Part shown: piece by piece, positions 51,852 through 63,122 of the stretch
How the letters are laid out: each line of letters starts with the position of its first letter
Position numbering within the stretch: the stretch's first letter is position 1
Source: Flexifilum sp963727545
GTDB lineage: Bacteria; Chloroflexota; Anaerolineae; Aggregatilineales; Phototrophicaceae
DNA: 64,000 nucleotides
Reading direction: 5' to 3'
NCBI GenBank assembly: GCA_963727545.1
Contig: CAVSGS010000018.1
Coordinates: 62,001-126,000 of the forward strand
The notes under the pieces: model-generated
The model's database searches: none
What the model saw: the letters and a program-made list of their open reading frames with translations, nothing else
Told to the model about the DNA's origin: nothing
Made by a program: the position numbers and the translations under genes

Positions 51852-51890
51852 AAGTCCCCTCTCCTAGGGAGAGGGGATTTAGGGGTGAGG
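51852..51890. repeat. Family A hairpin
   Basis: CCCCTCTCC-TA-GGGAGAGGGG with ATTTAGGGGTGAGG; it abuts the end of the PBP1A gene. Confidence 0.85.
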
Positions 51891-54800
51891 TCATTGTACC
51901 GTGAAGCTGACCTTATACGGCGTCTGGACGTAGTTGCCGTCGTTGCCGACCACCACCAGTTGAATGTCGTAGTTGCCCGGCTGCAAGCCGGGGACGGTCG
52001 TCAACTGCCCGTTGACCACGCTGTTGTACTGCACGTCGTTCATCGTCACCCACTGATCGCCGAACTGACCGCCGTGAATTTCCAGCTTCCAGTACTGCGC
52101 CTGTGAGGGCGAGAACTGCACCGTGCCGACCACCGGGAAGCCCGCGCTGACGATCTGCCCCTGACTCGGCTGCGTGATCAGCGCCGTCAGCACGATCTGT
52201 CCGCCGCTGGCGGAGAGCAGTTCCGGCGTGCAGGCGATGGTCGGCAGGAAGGCGTAGCCGTTGGCGCGCGCCCAGTTTTCGGCTTGCACCGCATCCTTCG
52301 GATCGGGCGGCGGCGCGATGAACAACTGCTCGCGGGCGGCGGGCGCGCTCCCCGACGCCTCGATCGGGACTTGGCAGTAGAGCGGCGCGGGCGGCGGCTG
52401 CTGTCCCGGCGTGACCGAGAAGACAATCGAACTGGCGACCGCCGGGTCAAGCGGGTTGACCAACACCTGATAGATGTCGGGCTGAATCTCCTTGAGCCAC
52501 GGACCGGCGGCTGGCGGTTGGGCGTCGGTCGGCTGCGGCGCGGGCGGATACTGAAGCTGACCCTGCCCATCGGGGATGGCGGCGGGGCTGTCGAGGAACC
52601 ACTCGCTGACGGTGCTGTCGCAGCCGGTCGCCGGTTCGTGCAGCGACGGGATCGAGCAGATCGTCCGCAGCGACATGCCCGACGGCGCGTTGATCTGATC
52701 GGCTTGCAAGCTGCCATCGACCGCGAACAGGCTGAGCATTCCGTTGTTGTTGTAGATGTTGTTGATCACCGAGTTCCAGATCGGCGCAGCACCGGTCAAG
52801 CCGGAGGTGTTGCCGGTCATCGGCGTCGCGTCGCTGTTGCCGACCCACACCCCGACGGTGACGTTGCGGGTGAAGCCGACCGTCCAGTTATCCTTGAAAT
52901 TGTCGGTCGTGCCGGTCTTGACCGAGGTGTGCAGGCTGCCGGTGTTGAGCGGGCTGTTTGACCCCATCGCCGGGGTGCGGGCGACGTTGTCGCTCAGGAT
53001 GTCGCTCATCAGGAAGGCGATGCGCGGGATCGACCACCTGCGTGCCGTAGCCCTCGCGGTTGACCGTGCTGCCGGTCTGGTTGCCGCGCGGGCAGCCGTT
53101 CTCGTACTGGTAGACGATGTTGCTGTCGCTGTCGAGCACGCACAGGATCGCCGTCGACGGCACGAACGATCCGCCGTTGGCGAAGGTCGCGTAAGCGCGC
53201 GTCAGTTCCAGCAGGGTGATGTCGCCGCCGCCCAGCGTCAGCGAAACCCCATACTGGCTCGGATCATTGCCCAAGCTCTCGATGCCGAAGCGCTGGGCAA
53301 TCTCTAGGAACGTCGGCACGCCGATCCGCCGCAGGGTTTGCACCGCCGGGATGTTGTAGCTGTTGGCGAGCGCCGTCCGCATCCGCACCGGTCCGTGAAA
53401 CGTCCGGTCGTAGTCGAGCGGCTGATAGCCGTCGATGTCGGTCGGCGTGTCCCAGATGATGTCGCCCGCCGTCATGCCCTGCTCAATCGCGGCGGAGTAG
53501 GTCAGCGGTTTCATCGTGCTGCCCGGCTGCCGCAGCGAGATCGCCACGTTGACGCGCCCGTCGATGGCGTCGTTGTTGTAATCGACGCTGCCGACCATCG
53601 CCAAAATCTCGCCCGTCACCGGCTTGAGCACGACCACCGCCGCATTAGTCGCGTTGTTGGCTGCCAGTGCCGCGATCTGGTTGCGCGCTGCCGTCTGCGC
53701 CATGTCGCTGACGTCGAGGTCAACCGTCGTGTAGACCCGGTAGCCGCCCGCCGCGATCTTGTCGTCGGGGATTTGCAGGTCGCGCATCAGCGCTTGGAAT
53801 TCCTGCTGCGCGTAGACGGTGAAGTGCGGCGCGCGCAGCGGCGCTTCCGGTGGGTTGTAGGTCAGCCCCTCACGCAGCGCTTGATCGCGCTGGTCGGCGG
53901 TGATGAAATGCCCCCGCACCATGGCGTCGAGCACCTGTCGCCAGCGTGCCTCGACCATCGCCTGCACCGCCGGATCGGGGTTGAGCGGGTCGATGATCGA
54001 CGGCGCTTGCGGCAGTCCCGCCAGCAGCGCCGACTCGCCGAGCGTGAGTTCGCTGACGTGCTTGCCGAACAGCGTTTGCGCGGCGGCTTCCGCGCCGTAA
54101 GCGAGGTTGCCGTAGTAAATCTCGTTGAGGTAGAGCGACAGCACTTCTTCCGGCGTCTTGCGCTGGCGCAGCAAAAACGCCAGCATGATCTCTTCGGCTT
54201 TGCGCTGAACGCTGCGCTCGTTGCGGTATTCGTAGTCGAACAGGATGTTGCGGACGACCTGCTGCGTGATCGTGCCGCCGCCGCTGCTGCCCTCCGCCAA
54301 GCCGATGTACTGTAAGAAGGCGCGCAGAGTCGCCTGTACTTCGAAGCCGGGATTGGTCCAGAAGGTGTCGTCCTCGATGGCGACGGTCGCGTTGATCAGG
54401 TCTTGCGGGAACTGGTCGTAGCTGACTTTGGTGCGCTTGCCCTCGTTGAACGACTCATACAGCAGTTGACCGGTGCGGTCGTAGAAGAAGGTGCTCTGGA
54501 AGCCGTTGTAATTGTCCACCCGCGCGACTTCCGCCTGATACTGTTCCTCCAGCCGCGTGCCCAGCGTCGCCGTCAGCAGCAGCGTGATCAGCGTCAAGCC
54601 GCCGCAGAAGGTCGCCACCACGCCGAGGAAAATCGCGGCACAGCCCGGCGAGCAGCCGAGAATCCGGCGTCGGCGCGGCTTCTGCCGCGGCGGTAGTCCG
54701 GTCTGCGCCGGGACTTGCCCCTGCTGCGGCAGCGGATACGCTGATTGGGGCGCTTGCTGGACTGCCTGCGTCCGCTGCACCACCGGCGGCGAGGGGATCG

Positions 54801-55378
54801 TCGTCTGCGGCGTCGGCAGCGGCGCGCGGCGGCTGGCGCTTCGGCGCGGCTTTGCGCGGCGGATGTTCCTCGCCGGGGACGTGGACGAGCGTATGCTCGA
54901 ACGGGACGATGTGGGGGACGGTATCGCCGTTTTCGAGATCGTCGCCGAAACCGGACTCGTCAAAATCCGGGTTCGGGTCGAAGCCACCGCTGCCCGGCAG
55001 CGTTTTCGGCATACTGCCATGCAGCGACTTGGGATCGCGCACGGTGAACAAGTCGTCGGTTTCGTCGTCATCGTCGTCGATTTCGAGCGTCGGCAGGTCG
55101 TGGGCGTCGATCGCTTGGTCGCGCGCAGCCGGCTCGATCTCGTCGTCGTCGCCGGGAATGGGCACGTACTCCGGGCTGACTTCATCCTCATCGCTGGGGA
55201 TCGGCACGTACTCCGCGTCGATCTCGTCGTCGCCGATGGCGGGCATCGGCGCGAGCGTATCGAAATCGGCGTCGGTTTGGGTGGCGTTGGCATCGTCGGG
55301 GGTCGGGTTGCTTGCCGCCTGCTCGCTTCCTTCGTCCGGTTGGTCTTCCGGCGAGCGGAAGGGTTTTTCTTCGGGCAT
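51891..55378 (-). CDS. Class A penicillin-binding protein (PBP1A-like), frameshifted twice
   Basis: About 1160 residues after repair. A long acidic, repetitive cytoplasmic N-terminus (DEVSPEYVPIPGDDDEIEP) and a basic Pro-rich stretch lead to one membrane helix (AAIFLGVVATFCGGLTLITLLL). The transglycosylase (GT51) has VAIEDDTFWTNPGF, GGGTITQQVVRN and KTPEEVLSLYLNEIYYG; the transpeptidase has QPGSTMKPLTYSAA (catalytic Ser), SYN and SVKTGTTDNFKD. A C-terminal beta-rich tail follows (WKLEIHGGQFGDQW). Frameshifts: near 54835 in GC-rich DNA before the membrane helix, and near 53027, where one extra C in DPRIAFLMSD breaks the transpeptidase. GGAG precedes the ATG. Confidence 0.92.
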
Positions 55379-55576
55379 GGTCTGCTCCGCTAAACATCGT
55401 GGTACTGCTGATTTTGCTTGATTGTAGCAGAGTCTCAAGGGGCGTCCATGTCCCCAACCTGACGCTCACGGGACGCTTGACAGGCGGGCTTTCCCTACGC
55501 TTCACCGATGACTGACCGCATCTGCGACCAAGGTATAGGGGGCATGGACATAAGATAGAGATGATGTCGGCAAACG

Positions 55577-56849
55577 ATGAGGTGCGTCGCCGTGCAAAAA
55601 CCGGGGCACGTGTCCATAAGCAGTTGGGTGATCTCCCTCTGCGGACTGATTTTGTTTCCGTCGCTCACCGTAGCTCCGAACGCCAATTCTCCAACCGCGC
55701 TGGATACTGCCAGCGATCACGATATGCTGATTTACGTGGTGAAGAACTACGGCGAAAGCGCCAACGCACAAGTTCTATACGATCCCGATGCAGACGTGCG
55801 GACGCCGATCACGGGCATCAAGCTCGATGCTTTTTGGACACGTTTCAGCTTTAGCAGCGACAGGCAGCTTGCTTATATGGTCGGCGACCGGGGTGATGCT
55901 GACATTTACATGTGGGACAGTGAAGTGGCGGATGCCGCGTCTGTCAACATCACCGCGAGTCCCGGCACGGATGATGTGCCCTTAGGGTGGAGTCCGGATG
56001 GACGGTATCTAGCGTTCACGTCGGCTCAAGCGGGACAGAGTGCCGCACTTTATCTTTGGGATGGCGCTACCGTCACCAACATTACTTCCGACAGTGGGGC
56101 GACGATCAGCGGTGTGGATGTCGCGTGGGGAGCAGATAACCAGCTGGCATTCACGGCGTGGTTCACCGGGAGCGCAGGCGCATATTCTGGCGAGGTCTAC
56201 CTGTGGAACGGCGAGCAAGTCCTCAACGTGAGCCAGAACCCCACCGCTGAAGATCGCGCGCCCGCGTGGAGCGCCGACGGGCGGCTGGCATTTCTGTCAG
56301 CGCGGAATGGCGAAGACGACATCTTCGTGTGGGATGGCGTGTCGATGAAAAATGGGCTTCCCGACCGGGATACGTTCGTCAACGTTGCGCCGGAGCGTAC
56401 GGGTTACTATTCCTATCCAACATGGACAAATGATGGACGGCTTGCCTTTACGGGAACTCGATCCGGATTATTTCCCGGTGCAAGTTTTCGTGTGGGATGG
56501 GCAAACCGTCACCAACATCAGCCAAAACCCGAATGGACACAGTTGGAATGCGAGCTGGAACGCTGGCGGGCAATGGGCGTTTAACGATACGGGTAGCGGG
56601 TTGATCGGGGGCACAATCGTCGTCCGAGACGCGCAGAACCAAACGCTTATGTCTGCTCAAGGAGCCTATAGAGCGGTCTGGAGTCGCGGTGGCTACCTGA
56701 TGTTTTGCAGTTACTATGACGTCTCCGGTAAGCAGCAGCATTACGCGCTCTCGCTTTGGGATGGAGAAAAAGTCGTGGAGATAGCACGGGGTGACCAAAT
56801 CACGGCGCAATGGCAGGGCGGCGATGGTGTCGTGTGTAGTGATGGCTGA
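55577..56849 (+). CDS. Exported beta-propeller (WD40-like/TolB-like), frameshifted
   Basis: About 423 residues after repair. A signal peptide (ISSWVISLCGLILFPSLTVAPNANS) is followed by about seven propeller repeats with W-DG and Q/NxS/T patterns: WSPDGRYLAFTSAQAGQSAALYLWDGATVTNIT, WSADGRLAFLSARNGEDDIFVWDGVSM, WTNDGRLAFTGTRSGLFP. One extra C at about 56474 separates the last blades (VQVFVWDGQTVTNISQNPNGHSW). The start may instead be GTG at 55592, which has AGGTG eight bases upstream. Function unknown; likely protein or ligand binding outside the membrane. Confidence 0.8.
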
Positions 56850-56950
56850 ACAGCCGGACGAACGTACAGGCGGAGTTTGGTCGCTTGGCGGGTTGGTGGG
56901 ATGCGTCGCTGCGGTAAACTGACGTCATCATGTTTAAAGGACTTGATACC

Positions 56951-57757
56951 ATGCCTAAGTACATCTGTGTGACCTGTGGGACCCAGTACCCGGAGAGCGA
57001 CCAGCCGCCCGCCCACTGCCCGATCTGCGAAGACGAGCGCCAGTACGTCAACCCGAACGGGCAGCAGTGGACCACGCTTGAGGAACTCCAAACCAATCGC
57101 CACATGCTGATCGAGCCGGTCGAGCCGAAGCTGTATCACCTCAAGCCGGAGCCGAAGATCGGCATCGGGCAGTACGCCCATCTGGTGCAGACGCCGGAAG
57201 GCAACGTCCTTTGGGACTGCGTGCCCTACCTCGACGACGCCACCGTCAAGGCGATCAACGACTTGGGCGGCATCCGCGCGATTGCGATTTCGCACCCGCA
57301 TTTTCACACCATCATGGGCGAGTGGAGCCGCGCCTTCAACGACGCCCCGATCTACATCAACGCCGGCAATCGCCGCGATGTGGTGCAGCCGGACGACGCC
57401 ATCCAGTATTGGGACGGTGCCGAACTACCGCTCTGGGACGGGATCACGCTGGTTCACTGCGGCGGGCACTTTGAGGGATCGGCGGTACTCCACTGGCGCG
57501 ACGGCGCGGATGGTCGCGGCGTGCTGCTGACCGGCGACACGATCTACGTCGTCGCCGACCCGAACTGGGCGACCTTCATGTACAGCTATCCCAACGACAT
57601 CCCGCTCGCGCCATCGAAAGTCCGGCGGATCGTCGCGGCAGTCGAGCCGTTCGCCTACGACCGCATCTATCCGGCGTTCAGCAGCGTCATGGACGGCAAC
57701 GCGAAGGCGAAGGTTCACGCCTCCGCCGAACGCTACATCAACGCGATTACGGACTGA
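56951..57757 (+). CDS. MBL-fold metallo-hydrolase with N-terminal rubredoxin-like zinc ribbon
   Basis: 268 residues. The N-terminus YICVTCGTQYPESDQPPAHCPICEDERQYV has two CxxC motifs of a rubredoxin-like metal knot. The MBL domain shows ISHPHFHTIMGEW (in place of HxHxDH), VHCGGHFEGSAVLHW and LLTGDTIYV (the third and bridging ligands). Asp is missing in the first motif (HPHFH), so the second metal may be weak. Substrate unknown. Start MPKYI follows AAAGGA. Its 3' end overlaps the convergent TPR gene by 11 bases. Confidence 0.86.
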   Translation: MPKYICVTCGTQYPESDQPPAHCPICEDERQYVNPNGQQWTTLEELQTNRHMLIEPVEPKLYHLKPEPKIGIGQYAHLVQTPEGNVLWDCVPYLDDATVKAINDLGGIRAIAISHPHFHTIMGEWSRAFNDAPIYINAGNRRDVVQPDDAIQYWDGAELPLWDGITLVHCGGHFEGSAVLHWRDGADGRGVLLTGDTIYVVADPNWATFMYSYPNDIPLAPSKVRRIVAAVEPFAYDRIYPAFSSVMDGNAKAKVHASAERYINAITD

Positions 57758-59703
57758 GCGGATCGCACTGCCAGCCGCGCTGCTCGATCTCGTCCACGAC
57801 GTAGGGAAAGTCAGCCGGATCCCCTAGCTGGATCGCGTGACAGAAATCCGAGTAGATCAGGATCTCCGGTGCGTCGAAGTCTTTCAAGACGAACCCGCGC
57901 CAGCCGTAGGCATCCGCGTAAGTCGGATCCAGCTGAATCGCGCGATCCAGATCGCGCAGCGCATTTTTGAAGCGGAATTGAGTAAAGTAGGTGATCCCGC
58001 GCTGGACGTAAAGCCGCGCATCGTTGGGAGCGAACCTCAGTCCGTGCGTGTAGTCGGCAGCCGCGAGGGTGTATTCACCCTGCGTGAAGTACAGCAGACC
58101 GCGCAGATAATAGCCGTCGGGATTGGTGGGATCATAGCGCAGCGCCTCGGTGTAATCGCTGAGCGCTTGATCGTCATCGAACAGCCAAGTGTAGGCGCTC
58201 CCCCGCGCTAAGTAAGCCGAGGCGTTCAGGGGATCGAGTTCGAGCACGTGACTGTAGTCGTCAATCGCGAGCGCATACTCGCCCAATCCAAAGTAAGCGT
58301 CCCCCCGCTCCAAATACGTGAGTACGACCGACGGATCCAGCCGCAATGACTGGTCGTAATCGACGAGCGCGAGTCGAAGCTGCCCACGCCGCGCCTGTGT
58401 ATTGCCCCGTCGCGCATAGGCATCGGCATTCTGCGGATCAAGTTGGAGCAGCGTGTCGTAGTCGGCAAGTGCCGCCGGGTATTGTCCGAGATCATAATAC
58501 ACATTGGCGCGCGCGAGATAATAGTCACTGACATCCGGCGCAAGCTCGATGGCGCGGGTGTAATCTCGTATGGCGAGGTCGCCGCGTCCCTCCCACGTTT
58601 GCACGTTGGCGCGGTAATAGAACGCAGCGGCGTTCCCCGGATTGATCAAAATCATGTGCCCGTAGTCGTCAATCGCGAGGTCGTATTCCTCACGAGCAAA
58701 ATGCATATTCGCGCGCGCGAGATAATAGTCGCTGACTCCCGGCGCAAGCTGAATCGCCTGATTATAATCAGCGATGGCGCGGTCATCCTCGCCCAGCGCA
58801 GAGTAGGCGTTACCGCGATCCAAATAGATCGTATCGTCCTCCGGCGCCAATTCGATGGCTTGGTTGTAATCGACCAGCGCCCGCTCGGGATCCGCTAACC
58901 ACGCATAGGCGATACCACGAAGATGATAGACTTCGGCGTTTTCCGGGTCGCGGGCGAGGACGACGTCGTAATCGGCAATCGCCTGTTCATACTCCGTCTC
59001 GCTTAGATAAGCGTTCCCGCGCCCGCGGTAGTAATCGGTCATCTCCGGGTCCAACTCGATGGCGCGGGTGTAATCGGCAATTGCGCTCTCGTAGTCCGTC
59101 AACCATGCATCGGCGATGCCGCGATGATAAAAAGCGTCGGCATTCTGCGGGTCGAGCGCAATGGCATGGTCGAAGTCCGTAACCGCCTGCTCGTACTCCG
59201 CTAACCATACATAGGCATTGCCGCGCGCAATGTAGACGTCGGGGTTGTTCGGATCGTGTTCGAGTGCTCGACCATAATCAGCCGCGGCGAGGGCATACGC
59301 CTTCAGCGCGAAGTAAGTGTCACCACGCCCATAATAAACGCCCGCGTCGTCAGGATTTAACTTAAGCGCGCGGCGGAAATCGGCTAAGCGCCTGAATGTA
59401 GTCTTCGAGATCGGCATGGCTGCGTCCGAGTCCCGTGTAGGCAGAGCCGTTGTCCGGGTCGAGCGCGAGCGCAGCAGTATAGGCGCTGATCGCCGGTTCA
59501 GGGAGATCCAAGCCTCGAAACAAATCACCCCACGCGACGTAACCGGCTGCCGTTTCCCGCTCGATCTTGGTGATCGGGCTGCTCGGTATGGGCGTAGGTT
59601 CGGGCGTGGGGGCAGGATCGTCCTGTGCGGCGACAGCTGAAGCAGCCAACAGCAGCACCCCGATCGTTACTCCAAGCAAAAATCTCTTTCGCACCGTCAT
59701 CAT
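57747..59703 (-). CDS. Exported TPR-repeat protein, frameshifted
   Basis: About 650 residues after repair. Signal peptide (MMTVRKRFLLGVTIGVLLLAASAVAAQ), Pro-rich linker, then about fifteen 34-residue TPRs with consensus Y-RGNAY-G-Y--AI-DY--AI-LDP-N-D. One extra T at about 59388 splits repeat 2 (DYIQAL-ADFRRALKLNPDDAGVYYGRG). The end has AYGWRGFVLKDFDAPEILIYSDFCHAIQL and GWQCDPLSP, shared with the neighbouring TPR protein. Probably a scaffold for protein complexes outside the membrane. GGAG-like site before ATG is weak; MTV at 59700 is an alternative start. Confidence 0.87.
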
Positions 59704-59750
59704 TCTCCGCAGTCTTCGCCCTCGTCGGCAGCATCCCGACGTTAGGATTC

Positions 59751-60759
59751 TCACTGACAAGTCCAACCTAAGCGCGCCAGCTCGTCGCTCACATCGAGCA
59801 TCGGGTTGTCCCCGGCGAGCTGCATATGCTGGCAGAAATCGGCGTGGATTCTCTGGTCGCTTTTGCCCAGAGCTTTATAGGTAAATCCGCGCCAAGCATA
59901 AGCATCGGCGTTCTGCGGATCATGCTCGATGATGTAGTTGAAGTCGCTTAGCGCTAACTGATCTTTTGCGGTCGCGTAGTAGATGATCCCGCGCAAGAGG
60001 CGGGCATTCTAGATAAGCAGCGGTGTCGGTGTTCAGCGCCAGCGCGGCATTGGCGTCCTGCAGGGCAGCATCAAGATCGCCCATTCTCAGCGAGACTCCC
60101 GCGCGCGCCGTGAGGAGAAAGCTTTCGTTGGGGCTTAGCTCGACGGCGCGGTCGAAGTCGTTGTACGCGCCGCTGTACTGCCCCAACTGCTCATAAATGT
60201 AGCCCCGATTGTAAAAGGTGTAAGGGTCGCTGCTGCCGCCATCAATTGCGTTGGTCAAGTCTTCAAATGCGTGCCGATAGTCGCCTTGCATCATGTAGAT
60301 GTAGCCGCGAGCTTCGTAAGCTCTGATGTTGGTCGGGTCAAGCGCCAGCGCCTCGTTTAGATATTCCAGCGCCGGATCGAAATCCAATCGGGCAATGGAG
60401 ATTTCCGCACGAGCGATCAGCAAGATCGCTTGGCTGTAGGCGGATGACGCCGAGGGCACAACCGGAGCATCAAGGGTCAGAAACTCCGCTGAAACCCACC
60501 CGCTTAGATTCTCATCGGCTAGTCGAACGCGATACCAGTTCTCGCGGTACACCGCGATGATCAGCACTTCGGTATCGTTCGGCAGTGACCGGATCGGATG
60601 CGAATTGACGGTCGGCGCTTGCAGCAAATCGGCGCTGCCCGTCGGCGAGGTGATGCGGGCGGTCGTCAGGGCTTCCTGTGCCGTCGCCGCACCGACGCTG
60701 AGCAATAATACTGCCACTATCAGCCCGATCAACAGGTTTTTGTGCCAGCGGATCACCAT
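59751..60759 (-). CDS. Exported SH3 and TPR protein, frameshifted, paralogue of its neighbour
   Basis: About 335 residues after repair. Signal peptide (IRWHKNLLIGLIVAVLLLSVGAATAQ), an SH3-like domain (about 32-85, ADLLQAPTVNSHPIRSLPNDTEVLII...LSGWVSAEFL), then about five TPRs (NIRAYEARGYIYMMQGDYRHAFEDL). One extra base near 60009 (AAYL-NARLLRGIIYYATAKDQLALSDF) splits the last repeats. The end, ADAYAWRGFTYKALGKSDQRIHADFC and GWTCQ, parallels the neighbouring TPR protein. GGAGG is adjacent to the ATG; GTG at 60756 may be the real start. Confidence 0.85.
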
Positions 60760-60925
60760 ACCTCCCGCACTAGTCCGAAGCCGATCGATATACCCATCAT
60801 AAATCCAAACTGTGACAATCAAGTTAGCGTTTTTCCGGCAGTTGGCAGCGCGGGCGAAGTTGGCATGTCCGTCGCGCTGATTCGGGTTATGATCGAGTGA
60901 GTTTGATCTAGGCTAAGGACATTTC

Positions 60926-61942
60926 ATGACCGACAAAATCAATATCGCCGTCGTCGGCAGCGGCTACTGGGGACCGAACCTGATCCGCAACATCGCCGGG
61001 CTGCCCGACGCCACGCTCCACACCGTCTGCGATCTCAACCCCAAGGCGCTCGCCACCAACGCCGAGCGCTATCCCGGCGTCAAAACGACGCCGAATTTCG
61101 CTGACGTGCTCAACGACCCGGAGATTCAAGGCGTCGTGCTGGCGACTCCCGCCCACGTTCACGCCGAGATGGGGCGGCAAGCCCTCGAAGCGGGCAAGCA
61201 CTTGATGGTCGAGAAGCCGCTGACGCTAAAAGCTGCCGATGCCAAAGCGCTGGTCGATCTGGCGGCGGCGCAGAACCTGCGGCTGATGGTCGGGCACGTC
61301 TTTGAGTACAACCCGGCGGTCAAGGCGCTCAAGACGCTGGTCGATAACGGCGAACTGGGGCGCGTGCTCTACCTCTACTCGGCGCGGCTCAATCTGGGCA
61401 TCGTCCGCGACGACCTCAACGCCATGTGGAACCTCGCCCCGCACGACTTCAGCATCATCAACTTTGTCAGCGGCAAGACGCCGGTGCGGGTGGCGGCGCG
61501 CGGTTTCCGCCTGCTCGGTCGCAAGCTGGAGGACGTCGCCTTCGTCACGCTGGAGTACCCGGACGGCGAAGTCGCTCACGTCCATGTAAGCTGGCTCGAT
61601 CCGGGCAAAGTCCGCCGAATGACGGTCGTCGGCGAGAACAAGATGGCGGTCTACGATGACGTCAGCGACGAGCGCCTGCGGATTTACGATCGCGGCGTGA
61701 TACCGGACACGCTGCCCAACGACTTCGGCGAGTTCAAAATGCTCACCCGCAGCGGCGACATGACGATCCCCAAGCTGGAGCCAACCGAGCCGCTGCGCGC
61801 CGAGTGCGCCCACTTTGTCGAGTGCATCCGCACCGGGCAAACGCCGATCAGCGATGGCGTGGACGGCTACGTCGTCGTCCAGATGCTCGAAGCCGCCCAG
61901 CAGTCGATGGACAACGACGGCGCGCCGGTGGAGATTGGCTAA
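60926..61942 (+). CDS. Gfo/Idh/MocA-family oxidoreductase (WlbA/sugar-dehydrogenase-like)
   Basis: 338 residues. Rossmann N-terminus INIAVVGSGYWGPNLIRNIAGLPDATLHTVCDLNP, the catalytic EKPL in HLMVEKPLTLKAADAKALVDLAA, and the substrate region GHVFEYNPAVKALKTLVDNGELGRVLYL, MWNLAPHDFSIINFV. The late His motif (APHDFSI) contributes the second catalytic residue. It resembles UDP-sugar 3-dehydrogenases and similar enzymes of polysaccharide building; the specific substrate is unknown. AAGGAC precedes the ATG. Confidence 0.9.
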   Translation: MTDKINIAVVGSGYWGPNLIRNIAGLPDATLHTVCDLNPKALATNAERYPGVKTTPNFADVLNDPEIQGVVLATPAHVHAEMGRQALEAGKHLMVEKPLTLKAADAKALVDLAAAQNLRLMVGHVFEYNPAVKALKTLVDNGELGRVLYLYSARLNLGIVRDDLNAMWNLAPHDFSIINFVSGKTPVRVAARGFRLLGRKLEDVAFVTLEYPDGEVAHVHVSWLDPGKVRRMTVVGENKMAVYDDVSDERLRIYDRGVIPDTLPNDFGEFKMLTRSGDMTIPKLEPTEPLRAECAHFVECIRTGQTPISDGVDGYVVVQMLEAAQQSMDNDGAPVEIG

Positions 61943-62001
61943 AAGCTGTCAGCTTGTCAGCGTGTCAGCAAATATTGAGCGTATTAGGTGGTAGTGATGC
62001 C

Positions 62002-62025
62002 GTAGGGGCGACCCATGGGTCGCCC
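62002..62025. repeat. Family B palindrome
   Basis: GTAGGGGC with the core GACCCATGGGTC; a TCAGC-type repeat lies just upstream (61947-61973). Confidence 0.85.
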
Positions 62026-62090
62026 GTTTTTGTTTGCAGGATCTGGAGTTGCCGCAATTGAATTTTGCGGGATAGAACTGCTCTTGTTCT

Positions 62091-62148
62091 CTCCCCTCCC
62101 TGAAGCAAAGGCAACCTTCGGTTGCCCGGAGGGGCTGGGGGTGGGGTC
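62091..62148. repeat. Family A' hairpin with internal stem
   Basis: CTCCCCTCCCTGAAGC, inner stem GCAACC-TTC-GGTTGC, then GGAGGGGCTGGGGG and TGGGGTC. The inner stem matches the one in the second A' element of the glycosyltransferase gene. Confidence 0.8.
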
Positions 62149-62170
62149 GTTTTTCGCTGAAAGCTGACCG

Positions 62171-63118
62171 CTAAGCGCTGACCGCTAGCTCGTGCCAGAC
62201 CAGCGCCGCCGCACCGAGCGCGCTCGACTCGACCTGCGACGGCTGCACGTCAATCCGACCGCGCAGATCGGGGAACAGCCGCGAGCGCATGGCGTCGGCG
62301 GCGCGCGCGTAGATCAAGTCGCTGGCGGCGTGACCCAACCCCCCGCCGAGCACGATCAGCGCCGGATCGAGCACAGCGACGCAAAACGCCATCACCTCGC
62401 CCAGCGCCTCGACCGCCTCGTCGATCACGAGGCACGCTAGCGGATCGCCCGCCCGTGCCGCCTCAAGGATCGCGTGGGTGGTGATTTCGCCGGTCGCCAG
62501 CGCACTGTGCGGATATTCCGCTAGATGCGCGTTCGCGCCCGCCAGCATCCCTTTGCCGGAGATATACATCTCGGCGCAGCCGATCCCGCCGCAGTTGCAG
62601 GCGCGCCCGTGCGGATCGACCGAGATGTGCCCCATCTCCATGGCGAAGCCGCTCGCGCCGTTGACCAGCCGACCGCCGCTGATCGCGCCGCCACCTAAAC
62701 CCGTCCCCAACGCAAGCAAGATGAAATCGCGGACGCCGCGCGCCGCTCCGAAGATCCCCTCGGCGATCGCCATGATCTTGACGTCGTTTTGCGCCCACAC
62801 CGGCACGTCCAGATCGATCGCGGCGCGCACGCTGGCGACCAGCGGCACGTCACGCCAGCCGAGGTTGACCGCGTTCTGTGCCACGCCATCGACCACCCCA
62901 CCGGGCACGCCAATCCCGATCCCGACGACCGGTTGATCGGCGGGAACTTGCGCCCGCACCTGCGCGACTCCCTGCGCGATCCGCCCCATCACCGCCGGGA
63001 CGCCTTGATCGGCGAGCGTCGGCTCGGTATGGGTGGCAAGAATTTGTCCGTCCCGGTCGGCGGCGGCGAAAGCGATCTTCGTCCCGCCGATGTCGATACC
63101 AATGGCGATGTCGTTCAT
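62171..63118 (-). CDS. ROK-family sugar kinase (glucokinase-like)
   Basis: 315 residues. N-terminal ATP site IAIGIDIGGTKIAFAAADRDG, catalytic region VWAQNDVKIMAIAEGIFG (ND with the catalytic Asp), LGTGLGGGAISGGRL, and the ROK zinc motif GHISVDPHGRACNCGGIGCAEMYISGKG (C-x-C-x4-C). Phosphorylates glucose or a similar hexose; the exact sugar cannot be fixed. The start MNDIAIG is four bases after the stop of the DUF2283 gene, so it may be transcribed with the small genes upstream. Confidence 0.93.
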   Translation of the reverse strand: MNDIAIGIDIGGTKIAFAAADRDGQILATHTEPTLADQGVPAVMGRIAQGVAQVRAQVPADQPVVGIGIGVPGGVVDGVAQNAVNLGWRDVPLVASVRAAIDLDVPVWAQNDVKIMAIAEGIFGAARGVRDFILLALGTGLGGGAISGGRLVNGASGFAMEMGHISVDPHGRACNCGGIGCAEMYISGKGMLAGANAHLAEYPHSALATGEITTHAILEAARAGDPLACLVIDEAVEALGEVMAFCVAVLDPALIVLGGGLGHAASDLIYARAADAMRSRLFPDLRGRIDVQPSQVESSALGAAALVWHELAVSA

Positions 63119-63122
63119 AGGT

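Noticed and set aside
53020..53035. Programmed frameshift in the PBP1A gene
   Set aside because: No slippery heptamer is visible, and the second break in the same gene plus many others in the window fit random indels better.
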